NCBI GenBank assembly: GCA_036435485.1 | Contig: CM071597.1 | Span: 148,611,647 to 148,675,646 of the forward strand | Source: Saposhnikovia divaricata | Taxonomy: Eukaryota; Streptophyta; Magnoliopsida; Apiales; Apiaceae | Length of the DNA stretch: 64,000 nt | Direction of reading: 5' to 3' | Part shown: positions 9,911 through 22,538 of the stretch, piece after piece | Position numbering within the stretch: the first letter of the stretch is position 1 | How the letters are laid out: every line of letters begins with the position of its first letter | Notes under the pieces: model-generated | Database searches by the model: none | The model's input: the letters and a program-made list of their open reading frames with translations, nothing else | What the model was told of the DNA's origin: nothing | Translations under genes and position numbers: made by a program

Positions 9911-12900
9911 GAGATTTAAATCACCCACATTTAAAAACTATCGAGTAATACATAAAAACACTTAATACAATACAATAATTTTTTTATTAAGTTTGCAAAA
10001 AAGTTAAATTATCTCATACCTCATGGAGGAGCATCTTCTTCATTGTTTATCCCACAATATCACAGAATTCCTGAAAATGTGATCGGTATGCTTTAGTTTA
10101 GTATACCATTTGATCAAACACTAAAAACTAATATGTTAAACATAAGTGGAAAATCCAAGGACACCCAAGTAAGTTTTGAAATAAAATCAAACATATTGAT
10201 AAACTCTGTTATTTAATTTAAATATACTCCGTTGTTAAATATAAATATATTGTTACATAATTGCATAAGTGACAGTATAAAACTTTTCCATACTACCTCA
10301 AATTTTGACACTTAAAATCTTAGATTTGTCTTAATTTTATCACTGCTGGGATAACATGGTGGAATAACATATTAAATATAGAGAAGGGAAAGAAAACATG
10401 CCAAAATCAATTCCATAAATTATTGTACAATGATCTTATGCCCACATATAGAAAAACAAAATTTTTACATGGAAAACAGTAACTAAAATTTTAAATATAC
10501 AAAAAGAATATTACAAATTGATCACATATATATTCTTAAAATAAACATATGACACAAAATATTGTAAATCATTACTGCAGTGAAACACCTACAATCACAT
10601 TCACCTCACACATGCACATATATACATTCATATATACAAGATGACATATTATAAAAGGTGTAGGAACAATTACCCTATATTCAAGATGTTAAACTTCAAG
10701 ATCATGTTAAACAGATCACACAATGTCGAGATTACTCAAGGTGACATACACCATTGGTAAAGAGGAAAAAGCGGCTAGGAAATTAGGGTTAGACCTGTAC
10801 TTTTGAGAGTCCCAAAGAGGAATAAATAAGTTATATTAGGTTGGGCTGGGTTCTTTAATAGGTAAATTATAAGAAAGGTTTTTTATGTTGTGACCCAAGC
10901 TAAGTGTATAATTTAAGCCCATAAAATTAAGTTTATTATAACCCACTCACTAGAATTTGTTTAAAAAAAACTAGGAGGAGATTAATATGATATGTATGCA
11001 TATATTTAATCCTAATGTCTATGGGTTACATTTAGATGTTGCAAAATGGGTCTCGATCCGAAAACCCGAATCCAAATTCAAGGAACGGAATCCAATTTTA
11101 TATTCGAATTAGAAAATTATATAATTATTCAAAAATCAATTTGATCCAATCCGAAAAATACCTGAACTGAATATTTAACCGAAAATAATCCAAAATACAA
11201 GACGCGATTGTGAATTGGAACCGATATAAACCCAACTATAAATTATCCAAACCAATTATAACTCCAAATATTAAATCCGATTTAGATCTGAGTTAGAAAA
11301 ATGATGAATTAAGTAGTTATAATTTTTACTGGTTATAACATATAACCTTTATACATTAACGCACATTTCATTCAATATTTACCCTTTCATAAGCAAAATG
11401 CATATTTAAAACAATTTTATGTGTAATATATAATAATTATTGAATCATCCATATTTAAAAAAGTACATAATTTTATACTAGTATATTATATTCAATAATA
11501 AGGTATTTTTTTAAAGTCTCATAAATTAAAATAACTAATGAGTAATAATCAAAAAGGATTCGAACCAATTTTGATCTAAACCGAATTTCATCCTAGTTAC
11601 TCAGAATTATAACCGAATCGAATCAAATCAGATCTGATCCGATCCGATTTTTACTCAAATATATCATAATCGAAAGTTTATCCGCATCCGAGATTGATCC
11701 AATTCATAATTGATCCAATTATCCCAATTATCAAGTATAACTATATTTTATGTGTTAACAATGTATATAAACATATTGTCAAAGAGGTTTAACTATAAAA
11801 TTGGTCCATGTTAAGCATAACTCGTGAATATATACCATTTATATACCATTTTTCAATACATGATTGAATGGCACATAAAATTCACAAAATCAGAACACTT
11901 ATTGTAACCAAAGTGATAAATTGGAAGAAAAACCTAAAACCTATAGTGGAAATTTATTTAGAATGCTTAATTTATTATTTTACTATTTAAACAAAATATA
12001 AAAGGTAGATCAAAGTGGGAATTCGAGTAAAGGAAAAAAATAAAATTTAGAAGTAGTATTTTATAAACATATTTGAGTTGTGTTTTATAAAATATTTGAA
12101 AATTATTTTATAAAGATAATGTTGAACTAGTAGAATATCACAAAAGTAAAATTGTAGACATATTGTCATGATCTATTTTATTCAATAATTTTGAATATTC
12201 AAATAAATAGAATAGGAAATTTTTTGAAAAATAATTAGTATTTTTTTTGAATAATTAAAGATTATGACAATTTAATTAAATACTTTTGTTGAATAAGTTT
12301 ATTTTTGGGTTTTAATTACCAATAATGTTTTTGAGATTAATAAGCTAATATTTAATTTTTCAGGTTCACAATAAAACAATTTGAATTAAAGACATACCGT
12401 TTAGGTAGGTTAATTTTCAAAAATAATAAAGTAAGGACATGGGTTCTTCACTTCCATTTACTTAATAATTCTAAAAGTACATATTATATTAGGTGTTTGG
12501 GTATCTTACGTATGTTTTAGCTTAAAATGAATAAAAAAGTAATAAGTAGATACACATTTATAATTTATAATGGTATTTGTATAAATTTATTTATAAATTA
12601 GATAAATGCTTATTGAATTAAATTAAATATTTAATGATCCCAACACTTCCATTTTAAATTAAAAAGCATCTAAAAACACGTTAATTACGGTCAAAAAAGT
12701 CAACTTAAAAGTTGATCACCAAACTGCCTCAAGGAAATCAATTACGTAAACTTCCTTTAGAGTGGGAAAAAACTAACATTAATGTTGATTTATGAGATTG
12801 TATGGTATGCCATCTACATCTACATGATAGTGTAACATATTAATATTGATTTCTAAGATTTAAGCAATCCATATGTAGGTAATATATTCATTTTGAAAAA

Positions 12901-14520
12901 TAAAATCCAAGAAATCAACACTAAAATTAATATATTCAAGAAATCAAAATTAATAATAGTTTTTTGCCATTAAGGAAAATTGAGTTATTTAAGTATATCA
13001 GTAACTGATTTTAATAAACCGATTCAAAAACACAAATGAAAAAATTATAAATCATTAGAAAAGAAAATAAATCAAACAATGGAAATAAATTGAACTCAAT
13101 ACATGTGTTGTAAATTAAATAATCATTTAGAAACCACAAAATCAGAAAAACAAACAATTCAAGCATGACAATACACGAACATGATAAAATATAAATTTTT
13201 CTTATACACAAACCTTAAACATTTTTTTCAACACGTATATAATTTGGTTAAACATCATTTTTTAAACAATAACTAAAATTTAATTGATTACACATAATTT
13301 AAATATGAAATTTTATATAATTTGGTTAAACATCATTTATTAAATAATAACTAAAATTTAATTGAATACACATAATTTAATTTTTCAATTTTAAATATGA
13401 AATTTTATCTGTTTAATATGGGGTGTGTTGAAGCGTTTTTAATAATTTGTTGAATAAATATTATATATTTCTCAACTTTTAGGTTCACCAATACCTATAG
13501 AAAAATGAAATGTTAATAATTTAATATAGTTTTCCATATCGTATCAATATACTACTTTTTTTATTTGGATTAAAGTATAATTCAACGAAAGTTGTCCAAC
13601 TCAAGTTATTTATTTGTTGAACACAAGTCATAATAAAATTAATTTTTTTGTAAAAAATGTTGCATATATGTTTTTAATTAATTATAAAACCTTTTTAATA
13701 CATTTTCGTTATAAGTTTAGTGTATGAATAAAATTTTAAATTATTATTTAATATCCAAGTTATATATATGTGTTGAACATGTTGAATTATATTTAAATTT
13801 TTTTTAACTCACCTCTCACAATTTATATTTATTTATTTTCATTATATAAGTTGAGCAACTTGTCAAAGCCGGTCATAAGTCCTTTATATAAGTTGAGCTA
13901 CTTGGCAAAGCCAGTCATAAGTCCTTATGCGCTTATGAATTTTGATTTCACCAAAAAAGCCTCACTGTTATTGAAAGATTTGTATTAATGCATCATTTTC
14001 TTTTGGTGAAATAAAGCGCTATTTTGGTTTAAGTTAAGAATAGCATAAGGGAAATGATGGTCTTAGAGCTACTTTGTGAAAATTGTCTGCTACCAATTTT
14101 TTGTTTTACAATTGATATGTGGCTTGTTTATTGCCTAGTACCAAGAACTACTACTACTTATACCAAATAAATAGTTATTTCTGCTTACAAGTTACGATTA
14201 AAAGCAATTTTATCAAAAAAAATTCAAAATTCTTTCCAGAATGTTTCAAATAAAACCCTTTTGGATGTTTTACTAAATTTCAAAAGCAAATGTTTTTAAA
14301 TTCTTGAGCTTTGCAATATATCTTATCACCGATAATGATATTGAAGTGGCTACTAATCTGGCTTTGCAAACTTGAAGTTGTTCTCATTCAGCAAAACACA
14401 CTTCATAGAGGCAAAACTTGGCACCTGTGGTTAATGAGTAGATTGTTTAGAGTTTTTGTAGGAGGGAAAATTGCATCCATTATCTCTCTTAATAAAATGA
14501 GAACTGATCTTTTATTATTT
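9908..14520. other. Long AT-rich stretch without genes
   Basis: No open frame with recognisable protein similarity occurs here. At 11040-11720 the sequence is enriched in interspersed GATCCGA/CCGAAT motifs of low complexity. At about 13243-13385 a ~75-bp segment (TATAATTTGGTTAAACATCA ...) is present twice in tandem. At 13848-13930 a ~43-bp segment with AAGTTGAGC and GGTCATAAGTCCTT is present twice. Nothing else stands out. Confidence 0.5.
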
Positions 14521-14879
14521 TTTTAATCCCAGCTGTACCTTTGATTTCTAGGTGATTTGTTCATAATATGGGAGGTGGTGACCGGAGCTGCTGATGTTGT
14601 AGTGGTTTCATGGTTGTTTGTGACGGTTTAGTTGTGGTGATTTTCTCAAACTGGTGATGATTTTTTGGGTTTGCAGATTCCATGTTTAAATAGAAGTTTA
14701 CCATTCTAGTTGTTGGTTGTTGTTATTGTAGGTTATAAAAAATATTAAAAACGTGAGTTGTAGGAGTCGATATGGGAAGTCAAATTAAAAAGTCAAACTG
14801 TTAAGTTGGGCTTATTTTGAAATATTAGGCTTTGAGCGGGAAAGTTTGTTAGGATGTTAACAGCTGGCTTAAGCAACTT

Positions 14880-15210
14880 GTGTCATGTGTGGATAATTGT
14901 TTTTTCACGATTCATTTTATAAAAGTAGCAAACTGTTCTCAAGCTTCTCATCTCCCATCTTTTACTTAGTTCTGTTATCAAAATTCATAGATATTAATAG
15001 CAATAAAGGGTGAATTACAATCGTACTTTATCAGCAGAGCAAACCCATCTTCAATTCGCAAATTTAGAGATCTGGCACCTCAAACACGATGAACAGTGGT
15101 CATGGACGATCATGTCAATCAGCTGGAACAAAAAATCGCAGATCAAACTAAGCGTCATGATGAACAGAGCAAGCAATTTGATGAAATGATGTCGATTTTG
15201 AGAGAATTGA
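14880..15210 (+). mobile_element. LTR-retrotransposon 5' remnant with gag start
   Basis: A leader-like stretch with a degenerate primer-binding region (TATCAGCAGAGCAAACC near 15028) is followed by ATG at 15102 and a short coding piece rich in Q, E and D (MDDHVNQLEQKIADQTKRHD onward, ending MMSILRELM). This resembles the coiled N-terminus of plant Ty3/gypsy gag proteins. The frame is cut at 15211, where a new element with an LTR-like start (TGTAACGCCCC) begins. The assignment to gypsy rests on composition and layout and is not certain. Confidence 0.45.
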
Positions 15211-15560
15211 TGTAACGCCCCCTAATCCCTTACAGGAATCCGGGTCGTTACAACCTTAATCATACCTTTGCTGAATATTCTACCACCTGCTCACCATATA
15301 ATCTACAACAATAATCATAATAAACTTCGTACACTACTCCACAGGTTATAGTCTTTGAACATAAATAAATCCTCAAAAGTTATTACAGATCAGAGTATCT
15401 TCCAGAATCTCCTTACAACTTCTACTTAGAGTTATTACAATACAAAACCTACATTTTAAAGCACCATCATAAAACCTTACGACTCTAAACAGTGAGTCTA
15501 TTTAACACATAACAAAATTCCGTCAAACTTATTCCCAGCCTTCCAGCATTTTATCTAACA
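15211..15560 (+). mobile_element. Partial LTR (TGTAACGCCCC type)
   Basis: The stretch starts TGTAACGCCCCCTAATCCC and has AATCCGGGTCGTTACA soon after, a layout I associate with starts of plant LTRs. It interrupts the gag remnant on its left and is itself cut at 15560/15561 by a Helitron-like terminus. No matching second LTR end is visible. Confidence 0.4.
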
Positions 15561-16468
15561 CTAGTATTTTTTGGCCGTGCTCTACGAGCGGGCGTCGATT
15601 AATCTTGTTTGTTATAAAATTTTAATGATAGAATAATATAAATATCGAATTTGTAATTAACAGAGCAAATCAATCAGGACGAAAGTAGGGAATGGCAAAA
15701 TTGGACTTAGAAAGCTGATGAAAGCTATAGAATTCTAATTACTAACATCAAAATTGGTCAAGTAGGTTGTAAAATTATCAAGTATCTTGATATGAGATTT
15801 AAGGGTTTTTTGACTTTTAGGTTTTTAAAATGCCTATAACACATAAGACTAAATAATTTATGGATAATATAGAAAAACATCATAAAACTGTAACAACACA
15901 AAAATGTTATTGAAAGGCCATTTAAGCATCTTAGAAATTAATAATAGCAAAAATCCACGTACTACTAATAATATCTCCAAAATATGAAGGAAACTCTGTT
16001 TAAAAATCCGACACATACCTTAATTCATAAACGACGGACAACAAAATGTAGTTTGTCATTTAAAACAAACTTGTTCTCCTTTACAAACTTATCCCAGCCT
16101 TTTGAGAATCTTGGTCTTCCACCTGAAAAAACGATTCCAACCTTCCACTTTCTTCATTTAATTTTCAGGTACACATGCTTGACTGACTTCCATGCATGGT
16201 TCTCAAGAGTTATCCAAGGTGGAATGTACTGCGAAATAATTGAAGAGAAGAGTAATTTATATTGATAAAAAGCTGACATTGATGCCTATATAAAGAAATT
16301 GTAATTACCACTCCGTGAGAATTCATATCAAAATTTGAGCTAATCAAAATAGCTTCAAAACTTGTCTGGAAGTCATCCGCTTCTTCTGTTGGTAGGACAT
16401 TGCCTGCACCAGAATGACACTTACATGAATTAGCTCAAATTCATATATAAAATTTTAAACATTACAGT

Positions 16469-16700
16469 TCATAACATACCTGTAATGGAGTCCCCAGGAG
16501 GAAGAGTATTTTCAACTCCTTTCCTGGATAATATAGTAACAGAGAATTCAGTCTTATTGAAGAGCTCGAAAAGAGGAGTATCTCTTATTTCCCAGTACTT
16601 GGCCGTGAGGATCACTTGCATACCAACAAACTTTTTCTTAGTAGCTGAAAATGTGATGAAATTTATCTCCATTCTTCAAAGTTTTATAATTTTTCTGTTT
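16469..16700 (-). pseudogene. Exon-like ORF, unidentified
   Basis: A 67-residue open frame on the minus strand contains KKFVGMQVILTAKYWEIRD and ends PPGDSITGML next to a GTATGT-like donor. Composition and borders look like a real exon. I do not recognise the family. It sits between the B3-like exons upstream (17234-17530) and another coding-like piece at about 16100-16230 (IPPWITLENHAWKSVKHVYL on the minus strand), so all three may derive from one gene. Confidence 0.35.
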
Positions 16701-17233
16701 CAGCATGTGTCGAAACCGATCAACAAACACTGGAGGAATATCCTAATCAATTCATAAGAAAGTTACAATTTATAAGATACATTACTCTGGATAATTTACT
16801 AATTCACTTTTTAATCATGTTGGACTAATCCATTAAGAGTGGGAGTATTATAAATCTTGTACAGTGGCAACTTAAGTACTTACGATCTCAGCTGATTCTC
16901 TATGCCTTTCGACAGTATGAACAATAAATTTCTTCCCAATTCCATTAATATTGTCAGTGATAACATAAATATATGTTAACATTAGTTATCCATTTTACTA
17001 TTTTCATAAATATAAGGCAATGTAATATGAACAGTTGGCTATGGTGTGTTACATACCTTTCGCATAAATAGGAGCTAGGCGAAACCTGTTGGGTGCTGGA
17101 TAATCTATTTCCATGCCAGTATCATCAAGTATGAATACAGTAATATCCCAGCACCATTGTAGTAGAACAATACATGGAAATCAGAATCAATTCGAAAATC
17201 ATTATAAAACATAGCCAAGTTGTTAAGCTTATT

Positions 17234-17530
17234 TCAATCCTTATGGAATAGAACATTGTATTGGTATCCATTTCTATGAATGATCATAGTGACATGCTGT
17301 GGCACATATTCTGCACATTTTCTAACAAAGATGGAAGGCAATTTCTACATAAACCAAAGAGTGTTATATCAATTAGAAGGCATGTACATTAATTGTGCGC
17401 TATTTTATTATTCTGGACATTTGTTTTATATACAAATCTTGAATAACATTTAGGTCATTACCATCGAAGTCTTTGCGAGATCTCTGGGAAACAGGCAAAC
17501 CATGAATGTTGGGTGTTTGTGTTCCTGATA
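17234..17530 (-). pseudogene. B3 DNA-binding domain fragment
   Basis: Two minus-strand exons joined by a short intron: the first (17530-17462) encodes HKHPTFMVCLFPRDLAKTSM and ends at a GTAATG donor; the second (17344-17234, after an AG acceptor) encodes KLPSIFVRKCAEYVPQHVTM then IIHRNGYQYNVLFHKD and a stop. The pattern LPS.FVRK...P..V....NG..(W/Y).V matches the plant B3 fold, as in REM-type transcription regulators. Downstream minus-strand pieces at about 17206-17055 (ILDDTGMEIDYPAPNRFRL) and 16990-16885 (NINGIGKKFIVHTVERHRES) may continue the gene. It has no intact full-length frame, so it is called a pseudogene or captured fragment. Confidence 0.5.
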
Positions 17531-17925
17531 ATGATTCATGCCAAAAAATCCATAGAATACGACTTATATAAATGAGGGTCTTGAAAAATATGGAAGCATG
17601 ATAATGACCAACACATTAAAGTAAGTTATTAATATCTCATACATCAAATACAAAACCAGATGTTAAAACACAATATAGAGTATAATTCACAATAAACTGG
17701 TACTAAAATTTATCTCAATATATGATATTTGCCATCAACACTACCATTCATATTATGGATACAATTTAATACTTTTCGGCGAAACAAAACTATAAAACAA
17801 AACATACCAAGACATACTAACACTCCAAAACCGAGGACAATCAAACACTAAAAAATTGGGTACCAAAATTAACTTCTATATCAATAATATGCATAACAAT
17901 CATACATAGTAACTATATAATAGAA

Positions 17926-18095
17926 CAATATTGATAGTTCAATATGATTTACTCCATTGTTGAATAGAAGAATAAGAATAACATTCACTTGGCAAGGATT
18001 AGGGAAGACAGAGCAGGATTTAGGGATATAGGCCTGTATGAAGACGTGTTTAGTTTTTAACAACACTAAATTAATCTTATTCTTGATTAACATTT
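17926..18095. repeat. Diverged duplicate segment, copy 1
   Basis: This segment (TTGATAGTTCAATATGATTT, TTCACTTGGCAAGGATTAGG, GAAGACAGAGCA) recurs at about 19795-20150. Copy 2 contains an extra ~176-bp MITE at the point where copy 1 has only AATAAGAATAACA, so copy 1 serves as a natural empty site. Confidence 0.65.
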
Positions 18096-19663
18096 ACAAT
18101 ATGAAGCAAAAGCCTATATCGGTATTCGTCATGGATAAAGAAGTACTTAATCAGATATTAGAATTGTATGTGCATAATTCTTGATGATTAGAACTATCAC
18201 AATAGTTTACTTAGAATCCTAAATCATAAGTCAGAAAGCATATTCACAAACTTCAATTTTTGATTATAAATATAATTAACCTTATTCATCAATTAAGCAG
18301 TTTAATCTTCAACATCGATTATATAAACCAAATTTCTGATTCAACGTGCATCATTGTTAAGGATGGATTCAATCATGAATGTTAGATGCAGAACATGTAT
18401 ATTAGATGAATAATAAGTAATTATAATTATTTATAGATGAATCAAAAGTCCTCCTCCATTTCTGAAAGAGCTATTGATCAGAGATTGAAGTCTTTTACAC
18501 CCTCCAAGCTTGATCGATATTGAATCGTGGAACATAATTGCATGCAAGAGAGATTTTGGTACTTTGGGATGTAGGTATACAATCAATTGTAATATTGAAT
18601 ACTTTGTAAGTAATAAAATTCTTTAAATATAATTTAAACACTAATCTATGTATAACATGTCATAATCCTAATTATGTACAAATTAGAAAAATTATAAAAG
18701 CAAAAAATATGTATCAATTGATATATGTAATTATAAATTTTTGCAAGCATTAATTATAAAAATTTACGAATAATAAATATTTATTTTGCGTTCTCTACTA
18801 AAATGTTTTGAAATTGTTTTTTCATTAAAAAAAGCAGTTTTAAATTTCACACCCTACTTAAAGATAAATTTTTAATTCGCAGTCAACAATAAAAAAAAAT
18901 ATGTTTTTAAATAATAGGCATTTTATTGGCCTTTCTTACAAAACGTTGAAATTTATAAAATCATAATATTGTATATATAAGTTCATCAAAAAGCAAATTT
19001 TAATTTAATAATTAAAACGTTCCTACTTATAAAACGATAAACTTTTGCTTTTTAAAAATACATTCTTCACGAAAGTTTGGCCGAACAGCAAATCTTAATT
19101 TCTACCCCTCCATTAATAATGTATTAAAATATCTAATACATAGAAAATTTGCATTGTTTTAATTTTTACCCGAAACTTTTAAAAAAATATATTAGTTTGC
19201 AAACAATTTTAAATATATTTTTTTAAATAAATAGGGATACTTAATAGCCAAATTAAATAATAAATACTATTGCATTATGATTCTTGAATGAAAATACTAA
19301 TAGTCAACATCAGCATTGACTACCAAGATGTGCATCAGACTGAAGTAAGAGTTTAACTACTATAATTTTTTTTAAAAAATTCTTACTTATCTTTTACTCT
19401 TGAAAAGAATAATCTTTCTTATGTGTTAGATTTTCGGCTTAAGATGTTTTCAGCAAGCCAAGGTTATTACAAACAATGAATGATATTGTTTATTTCCTAC
19501 ATTCCATTGTTCAATATTTTAGATTTAGATATTAAAGAATTTAACTATTTTTAAAACTTGAGCAGTTGGGCAATAAATGTTGAACGATGTTTTCAATTAA
19601 CAGTGTTGTGACCGAAAATCATTATTTAACGTGTACATATATTATAAACGTATTGATGGTCTT

Positions 19664-19692
19664 AACACGCGTATCGCGGGCCTGGGTCCTAG
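19664..19692 (+). mobile_element. Helitron-like 3' terminus, plus strand
   Basis: CGCG-TAT-CGCG (19668-19678) forms a perfect 4-bp stem; ten bases later comes CTAG at 19689-19692, followed by T. This fits a Helitron 3' end on the plus strand, opposite to the one at 15561. The 5' end cannot be located; 18430-19660 is AT-rich without coding signal. Confidence 0.4.
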
Positions 19693-19845
19693 TTAATTAA
19701 ATTATGAAATAATTAACTTTACAAATAATAGCATTAACTTTACTATATAAGAATTTATATAATAATATCATTAACATTGTAAATAATTAGCTTTACAATA
19801 TTGATAATTCCATATGATTTACCTCCATTGTTGAACTGAAAAATA

Positions 19846-20021
19846 CAGTTAAACCTTGATAAATGAATATGCTCGGGACTGAAAAATTTTATTCATTAAT
19901 CGAGAGTATTCATCTATCAAGGTTAGAAATAGACTGTCTCTATTATGTCGAGATCGGAAAAAAAATATTCTTTTAATTAGGTAATTTGTTTATTGAATAT
20001 TCATTTACCAAGGTTCTACTA
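19846..20021. mobile_element. Emigrant/pogo-like MITE
   Basis: The left end CAGTTAAACCTTGATAAATG and the inverse of the right end (AGTAGAACCTTGGTAAATGA) form an imperfect TIR of about 24 bp. It resembles the CAGTAAAACCTCTATAAATT ends of Emigrant-type pogo MITEs. TA precedes the left end (19844-19845) and TA occurs at the right end (20022-20023), as expected of Tc1/mariner-type insertion. No ORF. Confidence 0.65.
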
Positions 20022-20455
20022 TAACAATAAAATTCACTTGGCCAGGATTAGGGAAGACAGAGCAAAATTTATTGACTTAGGACTAATATAGTAGAAAATT
20101 GTATCAAGACACGAAACGTCTTTAACAACACTAAATAAGGTTTGATTAATAAGTACTGGCTTAGCCTATAAAAAAAATTGAAGAATAAAATATAAAAAAT
20201 ACCGATTTGATGAATTTTTTCTGATTAAAATCTTGCTTTTTTAATTTGGTAAAACATTATAATCCATGCAATTATGTTTCTTTTGTTGTTTTAACTTTTA
20301 CTTTTACCACATCTATGTTGATGGACAACATAGTTGTTTTGTAATCATTATTGAATGTGTATTCAGATGGACAAATGAGTGTAAACATGACCAGGTTATA
20401 TGACATAAACATCGATATGGTAAAAGAAGTGCAGAAGCAGACATATTCCCTCACA

Positions 20456-20512
20456 AAACGTAATTCATCAGTTGCAAGATATGAAAACGTAATTCATCAA
20501 TTGCAAGATATG
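20456..20512. repeat. 28-bp tandem duplication
   Basis: AACGTAATTCATCAGTTGCA plus AGATATGA is directly repeated once with a single substitution. No coding role is evident. Confidence 0.8.
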
Positions 20513-20904
20513 AGATACTCTCCATACTGAGCACATGTATTATTGGAAAACAAAAGTAATTTAATAATGACTTGCGACACTAATAATTAACATGTCCAAA
20601 GCAAGAACATTACTTATTGATTGATTAAAAAACTGAACATCATAAAAGCAAGAAGTTTAAATTTCAGAAAAAATGCTGTAAATCAAAACAGGGCATCACA
20701 TTACCCGAAAGAAACAAAAGTTCGAAGCAAATTTTTTTATTAAGATTGTGAAAATTGAAAATGATGTTGCATGAAAAAGTCATCAGTTGAAACTGCAATC
20801 CTTTTCAGACCTGTACATTTAAAGGAAACATGTATGATTTAAGTAATGTATCTGTATAACATGTTTATGTTTAACCACGGTGCAAAGCTGATTAACAATA
20901 TGAT

Positions 20905-21810
20905 TTACCTTTTCCTTTTTAATTTGCTTGAGTACGATAGATTTTGGTTTATTCTCTTTCTCAACTGCATTCTCAAAGTCATCATCTAGGTCTGTTAGTG
21001 CCATCATTCAATCTCTTGAGACGATTTGATGTAGATTTCTCAGTATCTGGAGTCTTGGATTCAGAATTCTGGACGGAATATGTTGATGAGTGCTGTGTAC
21101 AAAGTAATGTAAAATGTTTGTGAGTACAAAATTGAAATGTAATGTTTGCAGCATTGACAAATAAGTATGATTCGATAAGAATGTTTAATTTTTTTTTTTT
21201 TGTCTATACCTGGGAAATCTTAGAACCAAGACTGAAATCACTATCAACTGGTTTATTGTTTTCAATGATTTCAAAACCCTTGTAGATGTCAACAACTATG
21301 TACGTGTAAGAATTCTTCTTGAAAAAAACCTTTAGGCTTCTTGTAAACTCTGAATTTTTACCTTCCTCGTGTATCAGATTAAATGAGGATTTCAAATAAA
21401 TAGAACTATTTGTAGAACACTATGACATGTGTACGCAATTGTTAGTGACTAAATGAATATGTGTTTGCAAGGATCATACCCTATCTTGCTCTTCCATAGC
21501 ATCAAGGATCATATAAGATAAATGCAGCTATACCAGTAGAATCTCCAGTAATCAAACATATCCTAAACCTTTTTAACAGAACCAAGCATGTATATGGATG
21601 AGTATTCTTACATAATAATAATATAACTTACATTTGTATAACAGAGACATGTTTGATTACCTCTTTTCAGGGAATGGAATATTTCGTTTACAGTCCTCAC
21701 ATCTAAATTTTCCTTAAATCATATCAATTTCTGTTTGGCAACTGCTACAAGCATCATAGTTCCAGTCTTTCATTTCTTTCACTGAACTAACTGTCACTTG
21801 GCACATAACT
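20905..21810 (-). pseudogene. RPA1-like (replication protein A, C-terminal OB fold) pseudogene
   Basis: Minus-strand exons in order: 21810-21664 encodes a zinc ribbon (WNYDACSSCQ ... FRCEDCK, CX2C and CX2C) interrupted by one TAA; about 21577-21480 encodes RFRICLITGDSTGIAAFILYD, the OB-fold strand pattern R(Y/F)(R/K)...D.TG.A.F.L.D that follows the ribbon in Rep_fac-A_C proteins; 21395-21204 and 21056-20905 give acidic and lysine-rich tails (DLDDDFENAVEKENKPKS). RPA70 binds single-stranded DNA in replication and repair. Plant Helitrons commonly carry such genes, and the strand agrees with the Helitron-like end at 15561. Stops within exons make it a pseudogene. Confidence 0.6.
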
Positions 21811-22538
21811 GGTTTCTACATTTAGTTATAAAAGAATAAATTTCAACCAATGCATAATAAATTTCCTTAAATCATAATAGAATAAATATGTAGCTTCCAA
21901 AATGGAGGATATCAATACTGCTCTAAACTCAATCATACCTCTTAACAGTTTTTCTGAGTTAGATACTTCGATTCCTTTGTGAAGTGTTGACGCCTAGTGC
22001 AACTGGTCTGGTTCATAGACGACTAACATTCACTCATGGTCTTCGTATCATCTCTTTAAGAACACTGCTAAGAATTGTGCAACCATAAAAACTTTATCTC
22101 TGGAATCTTTTGACCCTTCAACTGAATCATCTGTACATCTTATTTTGTCACTGAGGCTTGATCATGTTAATGAACTTCTTTCAGCAACTTGATCCTTGTT
22201 GATGCCTGTTCTTCAAATTTCACTATCCTTGTATAGAGTTAATATTATTTATCTTTTATCCTTGTTGAGTTATATATGTCCTCTATTACATATTACATTA
22301 TATTATGCTTTAAAATCTCCCCCTATTTGATTGTTAGGGTTTGACAAGCAAATTCCTAGAGGATAACTCAATTGATACAACAAAAAATGAACTACAAAGA
22401 TAAATAATATTAAAGCGCATTCTAGATCATATATACATTTTCCAGATTTCTAAAATTTGAACAAGTGCAAGATAAATTGTTCCTCTACACTGAACATATC
22501 TTCAATTTTGCCTTGCTTTCTTTCCACTAATACTCACA

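Larger units (their letters stand above)
15561..21960 (-). mobile_element. Helitron-like region, minus strand
   Basis: Read on the minus strand, the low-coordinate end is CTAG followed by T (15561-15564, with 15560 the next base), preceded by the hairpin GCTC-GTA-GAGC about a dozen bases inside. This is the arrangement of Helitron 3' ends (hairpin, then CTRR, insertion between A and T). RPA1-like exons, which plant Helitrons often carry, lie on the same strand at 20905-21810. No Rep/helicase ORF is present, so this would be a non-autonomous copy. The 5' end is not defined; 21960 is only the limit of the recognisable content, and a second Helitron-like end at 19692 complicates the structure. 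Confidence 0.4.
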
